Shown: in pieces, positions 9,631 through 17,145 of the stretch
How the letters are laid out: every line of letters begins with the position of its first letter
Numbering within the stretch: the stretch's first letter is position 1
Source of the DNA: Rhodothermales bacterium
GTDB lineage: Bacteria; Bacteroidota; Rhodothermia; Rhodothermales; JANQRZ01
Assembly: GCA_028284265.1 (NCBI GenBank)
Contig: JANQRZ010000003.1
Location: 1 to 64,000, forward strand
Reading direction: 5' to 3'
DNA: 64,000 nucleotides
Made by a program: the position numbers and the translations under genes
Notes under the pieces: generated by a model
What the model was told of the DNA's origin: nothing
Seen by the model: the letters and a program-made list of their open reading frames with translations, nothing else
Database searches by the model: none

Positions 9631-10158
9631 ATGGCAAAGGATAGCAGACGCGGCCGCAAGGCCAAAGCCTCCGAGCAGCAGAACCTGATCGAACGGCTCG
9701 TCCACATCAACCGCGTAGCGAAAGTCGTCAAGGGCGGTCGTCGCTTCTCGTTCAGCGCCGTCGTCGTCGTTGGCGATGGGGCAGGCACGGTCGGCCACGG
9801 CCTCGGCAAGGCCAACGAAGTCGCCGACGCCATTGCGAAGGGCACCGATGCGGCCAAGAAGAACATGTTCAAGGTCCCGATGAAGAAGGGTACGATCCCG
9901 CATGCCGTGATCGGCGTGCAGGATGCCGGGCGTGTGCTCGTCAAGCCTGCAAGCGAGGGTACGGGCGTAATCGCTGGTGGCGGCGTTCGTGCCGTGCTCG
10001 AATGCGCGGGCTACACCGACGTGCTCACCAAGAGCCAAGGATCGAACAACCCGAACAACGTCGTCGGTGCCACGATCAACGCGCTCCAGAGTCTCGAAGA
10101 CCCGGGCGAGGTAGCGAAGCGCCGCGACGTCTCCGTCACCCGCGTCTTTAACGGATAA
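9631..10158 (+). CDS. rpsE: 30S ribosomal protein S5
   Basis: 175 residues. [23 protein letters not shown], the dsRBD-like [18 protein letters not shown], and [31 protein letters not shown] identify uS5, at the mRNA entry and the decoding-fidelity region. Conventional position before rpmD. Confidence 0.97.
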   Translation: MAKDSRRGRKAKASEQQNLIERLVHINRVAKVVKGGRRFSFSAVVVVGDGAGTVGHGLGKANEVADAIAKGTDAAKKNMFKVPMKKGTIPHAVIGVQDAGRVLVKPASEGTGVIAGGGVRAVLECAGYTDVLTKSQGSNNPNNVVGATINALQSLEDPGEVAKRRDVSVTRVFNG

Positions 10159-10214
10159 TTGGCTCCCGCCTCGACCGTTTGGTCGTTGCTTGGGGAGCAC
10201 CAGATCACGTACAG

Positions 10215-10394
10215 ATGGCAACGCTGAAAATCACGCAGACCAAGAGCACGATCGGCCAGCAGGGCGTACAGAAGCGCACCATTGAGGCGCTCGGCCTCGG
10301 CAAGATCGGCAAGACCAACGAACTCAACGACACCCCGCAGATTCGTGGGATGGTCGAGAAGGTTCGGCACCTCGTTTCCGTTGAGGAAGCGTAG
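10215..10394 (+). CDS. rpmD: 50S ribosomal protein L30
   Basis: 59 residues from the ATG giving MATLKITQTKSTIG; an in-frame start 36 nt upstream is rejected because uL30 is about 60 residues. The segment RTIEALGLGKIGKTNELNDTP fits the family pattern of a short beta-alpha-beta fold. Located between rpsE and rplO. Confidence 0.95.
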   Translation: MATLKITQTKSTIGQQGVQKRTIEALGLGKIGKTNELNDTPQIRGMVEKVRHLVSVEEA

Positions 10395-10453
10395 GCCCTC
10401 TTTTTCTCACGCGAGTCCGTCTCCGATAGACGGGCGTCTAGCCAACACACACG

Positions 10454-10912
10454 ATGGACCTCAGCAACCTGAAGCCTGCCAAAGGCTCAACGAAGTCGAA
10501 GAAGCGAATCGGTCGGGGCGAAGGCTCCGGCAAGGGCGGTACCGCCACGAAGGGGCACAAGGGCCAAAAGAGCCGCGCCGGGGCCAGCATTCCGGCTTGG
10601 TTCGAGGGCGGTCAGATGCCGCTCCAGCGCCGCATCCCGAAAGGCGGCTTCAAGAACCCCAACCGCGTCGAGTACGCGCCGGTCAATATCTCGCGCCTGA
10701 GCCGCCTGCTCGAAGAGGGCCGGATCGAGAGCGGAGCCGATGTGACGCCGGAGACGCTCGTCTCGCTTGGCCTCACCGACAAGCGTGACCGGGTCAAAAT
10801 CCTCGGCGACGGCGAACTCACGGCGAAGCTCGCGGTGGCGGCCCACGCCTTCAGCGCCTCGGCCAAGGAGAAAATCGAAGCGGCTGGCGGCTCTGTCCGC
10901 GTGGTCGAGTAA
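10454..10912 (+). CDS. rplO: 50S ribosomal protein L15
   Basis: 152 residues. The start MDLSNLKPAKGSTKSKKRIGRGEGSGKGGTATKGHKGQ is the Gly/Lys-rich uL15 N terminus that penetrates the 50S core, and GGQMPLQRRIPKGGFKN follows. It is directly followed by secY, as in most bacteria. Confidence 0.97.
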   Translation: MDLSNLKPAKGSTKSKKRIGRGEGSGKGGTATKGHKGQKSRAGASIPAWFEGGQMPLQRRIPKGGFKNPNRVEYAPVNISRLSRLLEEGRIESGADVTPETLVSLGLTDKRDRVKILGDGELTAKLAVAAHAFSASAKEKIEAAGGSVRVVE

Positions 10913-10961
10913 CCGGAACGACGAACCCATTCTGCTCCGGTACTCAAGACTCTACTGAGAC

Positions 10962-12272
10962 ATGTCCTCATTTGCTGAAAGCGTCCGCAACATCTGGAAG
11001 ATCGAAGAGCTGCGCCGCCGCATCCTCTTCACGCTCGGAATCCTCGTCGTCTACCGCATCGGGGCGTATGTGACGCTTCCCGGCGTTGACGCCCGCATTC
11101 TCGCCGATGTCAGCGACCAAACCCGCGACGGCCTCTTTGGGCTGTTCGATATGTTTGTCGGTGGCGCGTTCTTCCAAGCCGGGATATTCGCGCTCGGCAT
11201 CATGCCGTACATCACGGCGTCGATTATCATCCAGCTCCTCGGGGCGGTAGTGCCCTACTTCCAGAAGCTCCAGCGCGAAGGCGAGGACGGGCGACGCAAG
11301 ATCACCCAGCTTACGCGCTACGGAACGGTCGGCATCACGGCGCTCCAGTCGATTGGTTACGCGATCAACCTCCTGAGCGGCGCGACCGGCCAAGCCATCG
11401 TCGTCAACTCGACCTTCTTCATGATCACGACGGTGATCGTGCTGACGGCGGGAACGGTCTTCGTGATGTGGCTCGGCGAGCGGATCACCGAGAAGGGCAT
11501 CGGCAACGGCATCTCGCTCCTCATCATGATCGGGATCATCGCCTTCTTGCCGACCTCCCTGCTCAACGAGTTCCAGCTCAAGAGCAACTTCTTCATCTTC
11601 CTGATCGAGATCGGCGCGCTCGTGCTCGTCACGGCAGGCATCGTGCTCGTCACCCAAGGGACGCGACGGATTCCGGTCCAGTACGCCAAGCGCGTCGTCG
11701 GGCGGCGGGTCTACGGCGGGACGACGCAGTACCTCCCGCTCCGCGTCAACGCGGCAGGCGTCATGCCGATCATCTTCGCGCAGTCGATCATGTTCATCCC
11801 GAGCACGATTGCCGCCTTCTTCCCCGAGAGCAGCTTCTGGCTCGCCGTCGGGACCTGGACGGGCGACATCTTCGGGTGGGGCTACTCGCTCATCTTCTTC
11901 TTTGTCTGCGTCTTCTTTACCTACTTCTATACCGCCATCGCGGTCAACCCGCAGGAGATGGCCGACACGATGAAGCGGCAGGGCGGCTTCATCCCCGGCA
12001 TCCGCCCCGGCAAGCAGACCTCCGAGTTCATCGACAACATTCTGACGCGGATCACGCTTCCCGGCTCGATCTTCCTCGGCCTCGTTGCCATCCTGCCTGC
12101 GTTCGCTGCGCAGGCGGGGATCACGCCGGGCTTCGCCAGTTTCTACGGCGGGACGAGCCTGCTCATCCTCGTCGGTGTCACGCTCGACACGTTGCAGCAG
12201 ATTGAGAGCCACCTGTTGATGCGCCACTACGACGGGTTCATGAAGAGTGGCCGCGTCCGCGGTCGTCGCTAA
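10962..12272 (+). CDS. secY: Protein translocase subunit SecY
   Basis: 436 residues with ten hydrophobic segments, the pore of the inner-membrane Sec translocon working with SecE, SecG and SecA. Diagnostic parts are RILFTLGILVVYRIGAYV, GIMPYITASIIIQLLG, the cytosolic loop QREGEDGRRKITQLTRYGT, GIGNGISLLIMIGI, and the late cytosolic loop with MADTMKRQGGFIPGIRPGK. Map follows after 11 nt. Confidence 0.97.
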   Translation: MSSFAESVRNIWKIEELRRRILFTLGILVVYRIGAYVTLPGVDARILADVSDQTRDGLFGLFDMFVGGAFFQAGIFALGIMPYITASIIIQLLGAVVPYFQKLQREGEDGRRKITQLTRYGTVGITALQSIGYAINLLSGATGQAIVVNSTFFMITTVIVLTAGTVFVMWLGERITEKGIGNGISLLIMIGIIAFLPTSLLNEFQLKSNFFIFLIEIGALVLVTAGIVLVTQGTRRIPVQYAKRVVGRRVYGGTTQYLPLRVNAAGVMPIIFAQSIMFIPSTIAAFFPESSFWLAVGTWTGDIFGWGYSLIFFFVCVFFTYFYTAIAVNPQEMADTMKRQGGFIPGIRPGKQTSEFIDNILTRITLPGSIFLGLVAILPAFAAQAGITPGFASFYGGTSLLILVGVTLDTLQQIESHLLMRHYDGFMKSGRVRGRR

Positions 12273-12283
12273 CCGAGTCCTCA

Positions 12284-13120
12284 ATGGTTCATCTCAAGTC
12301 CGAACGCGATGTGGAAGCCATGCGCCGGAGCGCCGCCCTTGTCGGGCAGGTGCTGACGGAGATGGCACGCCGCGTCGAGCCAGGTGCGCTGACGAGTGAG
12401 ATGAACCGTGTCGCCGAAGAGATGATCGCCGACGCCGGGGCGCGCCCTGCGTTCAAAGGCTACCGGATCGCACGCAATGACATGCCGTTCCCAGCGGCAC
12501 TCTGCGTCTCGGTCAACGATGTCGTGGTCCACGGTTTCCCGAGCGAAGAGCCGCTGAAAGAGGGCGACATCGTCTCCATAGATTGCGGCGTCGAGTTGGA
12601 CGGCTATTTCGGCGACTACGCCTACACCTTCGCAGTCGGTGAAATATCGGCTGAGAAGGCTGCCTTGCTGCGCGATACGAAACAGTCGCTCTACGAAGGC
12701 ATACGGAATGGGCTGCACGGTCGGCGAATTGGCGATATCGGGCACGCGGTGCAGTCGTACTGCGAAGCCCGAGGCTACGGCGTCGTCCGCGACCTCGTCG
12801 GCCACGGTGTCGGCAAGCGCTTGCACGAAGACCCGCAGGTGCCGAATGTGGGACGCCGGGGTGTCGGCAAGAAGCTCAAAGCAGGCATGACGCTCTGCGT
12901 TGAGCCGATGATAACCGGCGGTACGTCGGACATCGTCGTTGATGCCGATGGCTGGACTGTCCGCACCGCCGACGGGTCGCCCGCGGCCCACTACGAACAC
13001 ATGATCCTGATCAACCGAGGCGAGCCGACCGTGCTCTCCTCGTTTGACTCCATAGAGTCCGTCCTCGCCGAGAAGGGAGCCTTCATCCCGAGCGCCGAGA
13101 CCGTACTCGCTGAAACCTGA
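12284..13120 (+). CDS. map: Methionine aminopeptidase, type I
   Basis: 278 residues, the cytosolic enzyme removing initiator Met after deformylation (a deformylase gene lies 7.6 kb downstream). The five metal-ligand motifs are visible: SIDCGVELDGYFGDYAYT with two Asp, GHGVGKRLHEDPQVPN with His, MTLCVEPMITGG with Glu, and the EHMILINRGEPTVLS Glu. The short version lacks the N-terminal zinc region. In many relatives infA follows; here rpmJ follows after 3 nt. Confidence 0.96.
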   Translation: MVHLKSERDVEAMRRSAALVGQVLTEMARRVEPGALTSEMNRVAEEMIADAGARPAFKGYRIARNDMPFPAALCVSVNDVVVHGFPSEEPLKEGDIVSIDCGVELDGYFGDYAYTFAVGEISAEKAALLRDTKQSLYEGIRNGLHGRRIGDIGHAVQSYCEARGYGVVRDLVGHGVGKRLHEDPQVPNVGRRGVGKKLKAGMTLCVEPMITGGTSDIVVDADGWTVRTADGSPAAHYEHMILINRGEPTVLSSFDSIESVLAEKGAFIPSAETVLAET

Positions 13121-13123
13121 GCT

Positions 13124-13240
13124 ATGAAAGTCCGAGCCAGCGTCAAGAAGCGCTCCGCCGACGACAAGATTGTCCGTCGCAAGGGGCGCATCTACGTCAT
13201 CAACAAGAAGAATCCCAAGCACAAGCAGCGCCAAGGCTAA
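13124..13240 (+). CDS. rpmJ: 50S ribosomal protein L36, cysteine-free type
   Basis: 38 codons: [20 protein letters not shown], then [18 protein letters not shown], unmistakably L36 (bL36) by its ends. The zinc-binding CxxC, Cys and His positions of the classical form are replaced (SADDK and INKKN), so this is the C-minus type. It begins 3 nt after the map stop and ends 13 nt before rpsM. Confidence 0.95.
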   Translation: MKVRASVKKRSADDKIVRRKGRIYVINKKNPKHKQRQG

Positions 13241-13253
13241 GCCTCTCTGACCT

Positions 13254-13634
13254 ATGCCCCGAATTGCAGGAGTCGACGTTCCGAACAACAAGCGCGGCGA
13301 AGTTGCGCTGACCGACATCTACGGCATCGGCCGCTCACGCGCCAACGAGATCCTCGAGCGTGCCGAGATCGACCCGAATATCCACCCGTCGGAGTGGACC
13401 GAAGATCAGACCCGGACTGTCCGGCGCATGATCGAGGATACCTACACGGTCGAAGGCTCGCTTCGCACCGAGACGCAGCTCAACATCAAGCGCCTGATGG
13501 ACATCGGCTGCTACCGTGGGCTTCGTCACCGACGCGGCCTGCCCGTTCGCGGCCAGCGCACGCAGACCAACGCGCGTACCCGGAAGGGCCGCAAGCGTAC
13601 CGTCGCGGGCAAGAAGAAGGCACCGCGCAAGTAA
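13254..13634 (+). CDS. rpsM: 30S ribosomal protein S13
   Basis: 126 residues. [34 protein letters not shown], and the basic C-terminal [25 protein letters not shown] are diagnostic of uS13, which contacts P-site tRNA and L5. An unusually structured 115-nt spacer follows before rpsK. Confidence 0.97.
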   Translation: MPRIAGVDVPNNKRGEVALTDIYGIGRSRANEILERAEIDPNIHPSEWTEDQTRTVRRMIEDTYTVEGSLRTETQLNIKRLMDIGCYRGLRHRRGLPVRGQRTQTNARTRKGRKRTVAGKKKAPRK

Positions 13635-13664
13635 GCCGGTTGCCGCTCGTCGGCTCATCTATCC

Positions 13665-13725
13665 GTCCCCGGTCCGCCTCCTCTCGCGGAGCACTTGCTC
13701 CTCGTCACGGGAGGCACGCCGGGAC
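13665..13725 (+). promoter_or_regulatory. Three-tier stem-loop in the rpsM-rpsK spacer
   Basis: Three nested complementary blocks occur in order: GTCCC-c-GG with CCGGGAC, GCCTCC with GGAGGC, and GGAGC with GCTCC around ACTT. Together they could form one long interrupted stem-loop about 25 nt upstream of the rpsK start. There is no T run, so it is not a plain terminator. A role as a translational operator for a ribosomal protein or as a processing site is inferred from its place only. Confidence 0.5.
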
Positions 13726-13749
13726 TGACAACCTCACACAACCCTACGC

Positions 13750-14151
13750 ATGGCAAAGCAGCAAGCACGCGGCGGACGCCGCCAGCAGAAAAAGAAAATA
13801 CAGGTCGAGTCCAACGGCACGGCCTATATCAAGGCGACGTTCAACAACGTCATGGTCACCATCACGGACTCCTACGGCAACACGATCTCGTGGGCTAGCT
13901 CCGGCAAGATGGGCTTCCGTGGCAGCCGGAAGAACACGCCATATGCTGCCGGTGTCGCTGCCGGTGCAGCGGCGAAGGAAGCCTACGACCTCGGTCTTCG
14001 CCGCGTCGATGTTTACGTGAAAGGCCCCGGCTCCGGGCGCGAAGGCGCGATCCGCGCCCTCTCGACGGCTGGCCTCGAACTGCTCACGATCCGCGACATC
14101 ACTCCTATCCCTCACAACGGCTGTCGGCCCCCGAAACGCCGCCGCGTCTGA
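13750..14151 (+). CDS. rpsK: 30S ribosomal protein S11
   Basis: 133 residues. After a basic N terminus, [43 protein letters not shown]-type sequence and the end [17 protein letters not shown] are diagnostic of uS11, part of the 30S platform near the Shine-Dalgarno duplex site. Confidence 0.97.
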   Translation: MAKQQARGGRRQQKKKIQVESNGTAYIKATFNNVMVTITDSYGNTISWASSGKMGFRGSRKNTPYAAGVAAGAAAKEAYDLGLRRVDVYVKGPGSGREGAIRALSTAGLELLTIRDITPIPHNGCRPPKRRRV

Positions 14152-14257
14152 CACACGGCATCGAGGCATCCAGCCTCGGCATTCGGCATAAGTCCGACGG
14201 GACGTGTCTACAGGGCGCGTTCCACGTCTGTCCACCCTAAGACATACAGAGCATCCT

Positions 14258-14860
14258 ATGGCCCGATACAGAGGCCCCAAGCAGAAGCTAGCCCGCCGCT
14301 TCAACGACCCCATCTTCGGCCCCTCCAAATCGCTTGAGCGGAAGGCGTATCCGCCCGGACAGCATGGGCAGAGCCGCCGCCGCAAGGAGAGCGAGTACGC
14401 TGTGCAGCTCAAGGAGAAGCAGAAGGCCAAGTACACCTACGGTCTGCTGGAGCGGCAATTCCGCAACCTCTTCGAGAAGGCGTCCCGCAAGAAAGGCGTC
14501 ACCGGTGAGAACCTCCTCAAGTTTCTGGAAGCCCGGCTCGACAACGTCGTCTTCCGCCTCGGCTTCGCCCGGACGCGCCGCCAAGCGCGGCAGCTTGTGA
14601 ACCACGGACACGTCATGGTCAACGACCGCGTGTCGTCGATCCCGTCGCACATGCTTCGCCCCGGCGACATCGTCGAGATCCGGCCCAAGAGCAAGAACCT
14701 TGAGGCGATCCGCGAGGCCACCGAGCGCAGCCGTCGGGCGTTCCCGCACCTCGAAGTGGACCGCGAGAAGCTCCGCGGCAAGTTCATCGACTTCCCTGAG
14801 CGTGAGGACATCCCAGAGAATATCCGCGAGCAGCTCATCGTCGAACTCTACTCCAAGTAG
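14258..14860 (+). CDS. rpsD: 30S ribosomal protein S4
   Basis: 200 residues from the ATG giving [15 protein letters not shown]; an in-frame start 54 nt upstream is rejected because it adds unconserved residues. The S4 RNA-binding domain shows [34 protein letters not shown]4 (uS4) nucleates 16S assembly and in some bacteria represses the alpha operon. It has no zinc-binding Cys cluster at its N terminus. Confidence 0.97.
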   Translation: MARYRGPKQKLARRFNDPIFGPSKSLERKAYPPGQHGQSRRRKESEYAVQLKEKQKAKYTYGLLERQFRNLFEKASRKKGVTGENLLKFLEARLDNVVFRLGFARTRRQARQLVNHGHVMVNDRVSSIPSHMLRPGDIVEIRPKSKNLEAIREATERSRRAFPHLEVDREKLRGKFIDFPEREDIPENIREQLIVELYSK

Positions 14861-14936
14861 GCCACCTCGACGCAGCCCTCTGCGGAGACCTGACCGGGTC
14901 CCCCGCGCTTCCGCCACCCTTTAGTCCGAATAGCTA

Positions 14937-15929
14937 ATGACCACGACGATGACGAATATCCAGCTTCAGATGCCGGACGGCGTGCAGGTCGAGGAGATGA
15001 ACGAGACCTACGGCCGCTTCACCGTCCAGCCGCTCGAGCGCGGCTACGGCGTGACGATCGGCAACGCGTTCCGCCGCGTACTCCTTTCCTCGCTCGAAGG
15101 CACCGCCATCACGGCCCTCAAAGTCGATGGCGTCCAGCACGAGTTCTCGACCATCCCCGGCGTCACCGAGGATGTAGCCGACATCATCCTCAACCTCAAA
15201 GGCGTACGCTTCCGTGCGGGCGAAGAGGACGAAGGCACCATCACCGTCCAACTCGATGGACCGGCTGAACTCACCGCCGGAACACTCGCCGAGGCCACCG
15301 CCGAGTTCGAGATTCTCAACCCCGACCACCACATCGCCACGCTCTCCGACGAGGCGGACGTGCTGATGGAGTTCCGCGTCGGGCGCGGGCGCGGCTACGT
15401 GCCAGCCGACGAGAACAAGCGGGCTGACGACCCCATCGGCGTCGTTGCTGTGGACTCGATCTTTACGCCGATCCTCAACGTGAAGTACACCGTCAACCCG
15501 GCCCGCGTCGGGGAGAAGATCGACTACGAGCGGCTCACGCTTGAAGTCGAGACCGACGGCTCGATCACGCCGGAGGACGCCCTCACTGCCGCCGCCTCGA
15601 TTCTCCGTGACCACGTCGGCCTCTTTATCTCGGTCGAGCAGGAGCCGGAGCAGCCGGAAGAGGAGAAGGAAGTCGACGCCGAGGTTCAGCGCGTCCGCTC
15701 CCTCCTCAACCAGAGCGTCGACGACCTCGACCTCTCGGTGCGCGCCCAGAACTGCCTCAAGGCCGCCTCGATCAAGACGATCGGCGACCTCGTTGGGCGC
15801 GAGGAGAGCGAGATGCTGAAGTTCCGCAACTTCGGTCGCAAGAGCCTTCAGGAGCTTGTTGCCGTGCTCGAAGACCGCAACCTGCGCTTCGGGATGGACG
15901 TGGACAAGTACGTCGAAGAAACCGCCTGA
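14937..15929 (+). CDS. rpoA: RNA polymerase alpha subunit
   Basis: 330 residues. The N-terminal dimerisation domain contains PLERGYGVTIGNAFRRVLLSSLEGTAIT, and the C-terminal domain has LDLSVRAQNCLKAASIKTIGDLV and FGRKSLQELVAVLEDRNL, the DNA and activator contact region. A Glu-rich linker around residues 235-250 joins them. Followed by rplQ across a repeat element, the usual alpha operon end. Confidence 0.97.
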   Translation: MTTTMTNIQLQMPDGVQVEEMNETYGRFTVQPLERGYGVTIGNAFRRVLLSSLEGTAITALKVDGVQHEFSTIPGVTEDVADIILNLKGVRFRAGEEDEGTITVQLDGPAELTAGTLAEATAEFEILNPDHHIATLSDEADVLMEFRVGRGRGYVPADENKRADDPIGVVAVDSIFTPILNVKYTVNPARVGEKIDYERLTLEVETDGSITPEDALTAAASILRDHVGLFISVEQEPEQPEEEKEVDAEVQRVRSLLNQSVDDLDLSVRAQNCLKAASIKTIGDLVGREESEMLKFRNFGRKSLQELVAVLEDRNLRFGMDVDKYVEETA

Positions 15930-15931
15930 CC

Positions 15932-16004
15932 AGCTTTTGGCTGTTAGTCCTTGGCTGTTGGCCGAGGGCGACGACTAAAAGCCAATAGCCAAAAGCCAAT
16001 AGCA
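15932..16004 (+). repeat. Heptamer-unit inverted repeat against the rplQ start codon
   Basis: The left arm reads AGCTTTT, GGCTGTT, AGTCCTT, GGCTGTT, GGC and the right arm AAAGCCA, ATAGCCA, AAAGCCA, ATAGCAA; the arms are mutually complementary around a GC-rich centre. It starts 2 nt after the rpoA stop and ends 5 nt before the rplQ ATG, replacing any Shine-Dalgarno sequence. Unit sequence and layout match the element before rpsS. Confidence 0.85.
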
Positions 16005-16009
16005 ATACG

Positions 16010-17014
16010 ATGAGACACCAGAAGAAAATCAAGAAGCTCGGGCGCACCGCAGCACACCGCAAAGCCACGCTCGCCGCGATGGGCTCGGCGCTGATCGAGC
16101 ACAAGCGCATCGAGACGACGCTGCCGAAGGCGAAGGCCCTCCGCTCCTTCATCGAACCGCTCATCAACCGGGCTAAGGATGACTCGACGGCCAGTCGTCG
16201 CCAAGTCTTCCGTCACCTCCGCAACAAGGAGGCCGTCAAAGAGCTGTTCGGCGATATCGCCAGCCGCGTCGGCGACCGGCCCGGTGGCTATACGCGCGTC
16301 GTCAAGCTAGGCCTCCGGCAGGGTGATGCGGCAGAGCTTGCTATCATCGAACTCGTTGATTACAACGACGTGCAGCCGGAAGGTGGCTCCAAGCGCACGC
16401 GCCGGACGCGCCGCAGCAGTGGTCGGAGCCGGAGCAAGGGTGCCAGCCAGCAGGCTGCCGCCGCTGCCGCTGTGGAGACCGCAGAGGTTGCAGAGGAGGT
16501 TGTCGAGACCGTGGAGGCTGAAGCCCCCGCCGTTGAGGACGCACCTGCTGCTGAAACGGTAGAAGAGGCTGCTGCTGAGAGCGTGGAGGTCGAAGCGCCC
16601 GCTGATGAAACTCCTGAGGCCGAAGCCGCTGCTGAGGCTCCCGCCGAGGAAGCTCCCGAAGCCGAAGCGGCAACGGAGGCAGCCGACGACCTCACGACGG
16701 TTTGGGGCATCGGTCCTGTCTTCGCCGGCGCACTCAATGACGCAGGCATCACGACCTTCGCCCAACTCGCCGAAGCCGACCTCGACACGCTCCGCAACGC
16801 GATTGCTGAGGGTAGCAACATGTCTGACGCTGCGGCCAACGAAGAGTCGTGGGCCGAGCAAGCGGGCTTCCTCGCCGCCGGTGATGCGGACGCGCACGCG
16901 AGCTACGTCGAGAAGCTGAAGGAGGCGGCGGCAGCGGCCAAACAGGCGGCTGAAGAAGGCGCTGCCGATGATGACTCGGACGATGCTGACAAGAAAGAGG
17001 ACAAACCGGAGTAA
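16010..17014 (+). CDS. rplQ: 50S ribosomal protein L17 fused to acidic linker and helix-hairpin-helix domain
   Basis: 334 residues, against about 120-200 for ordinary bL17. Residues 1-122 are L17: [21 protein letters not shown] and [19 protein letters not shown] basic patch ([17 protein letters not shown]) then an Ala/Glu/Pro-rich acidic stretch run to about residue 225. From 226, [35 protein letters not shown] is a helix-hairpin-helix type segment as found in nucleic-acid-binding helix-3-turn-helix domains. The tail again turns Ala/Glu/Asp rich. The extension's role is unknown; extra rRNA or DNA contact is inference. Confidence 0.93.
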   Translation: MRHQKKIKKLGRTAAHRKATLAAMGSALIEHKRIETTLPKAKALRSFIEPLINRAKDDSTASRRQVFRHLRNKEAVKELFGDIASRVGDRPGGYTRVVKLGLRQGDAAELAIIELVDYNDVQPEGGSKRTRRTRRSSGRSRSKGASQQAAAAAAVETAEVAEEVVETVEAEAPAVEDAPAAETVEEAAAESVEVEAPADETPEAEAAAEAPAEEAPEAEAATEAADDLTTVWGIGPVFAGALNDAGITTFAQLAEADLDTLRNAIAEGSNMSDAAANEESWAEQAGFLAAGDADAHASYVEKLKEAAAAAKQAAEEGAADDDSDDADKKEDKPE

Positions 17015-17039
17015 CAGATCGGTTCGCTCGCTTTGATTC

Positions 17040-17074
17040 AAGCGGCCCCACCTGTTCATCAGGTGGGGCCGCTT
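17040..17074 (+). terminator. Hairpin terminator of the ribosomal cluster
   Basis: A perfect 15-bp stem (AAGCGGCCCCACCTG with its complement) closes a TTCAT loop 25 nt after the rplQ stop. No T run follows, so efficiency as an intrinsic terminator is uncertain, but position and stability fit the end of the operon. Confidence 0.7.
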
Positions 17075-17088
17075 CCGTATGTACGCGG

Positions 17089-17117
17089 TTGCACGACAGC
17101 ACGGATCGCCGTATCGT
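17089..17117 (+). promoter_or_regulatory. Possible promoter of the rsh gene
   Basis: TTGCAC and TATCGT are separated by 17 nt, just after the rplQ hairpin and 29 nt before the rsh start codon. This is a moderate match to a primary-sigma promoter. Rhodothermota promoters may differ, so the call is tentative. Confidence 0.3.
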
Positions 17118-17145
17118 AGGAATTTCCTCGTCGCCTTTTTAGCGC

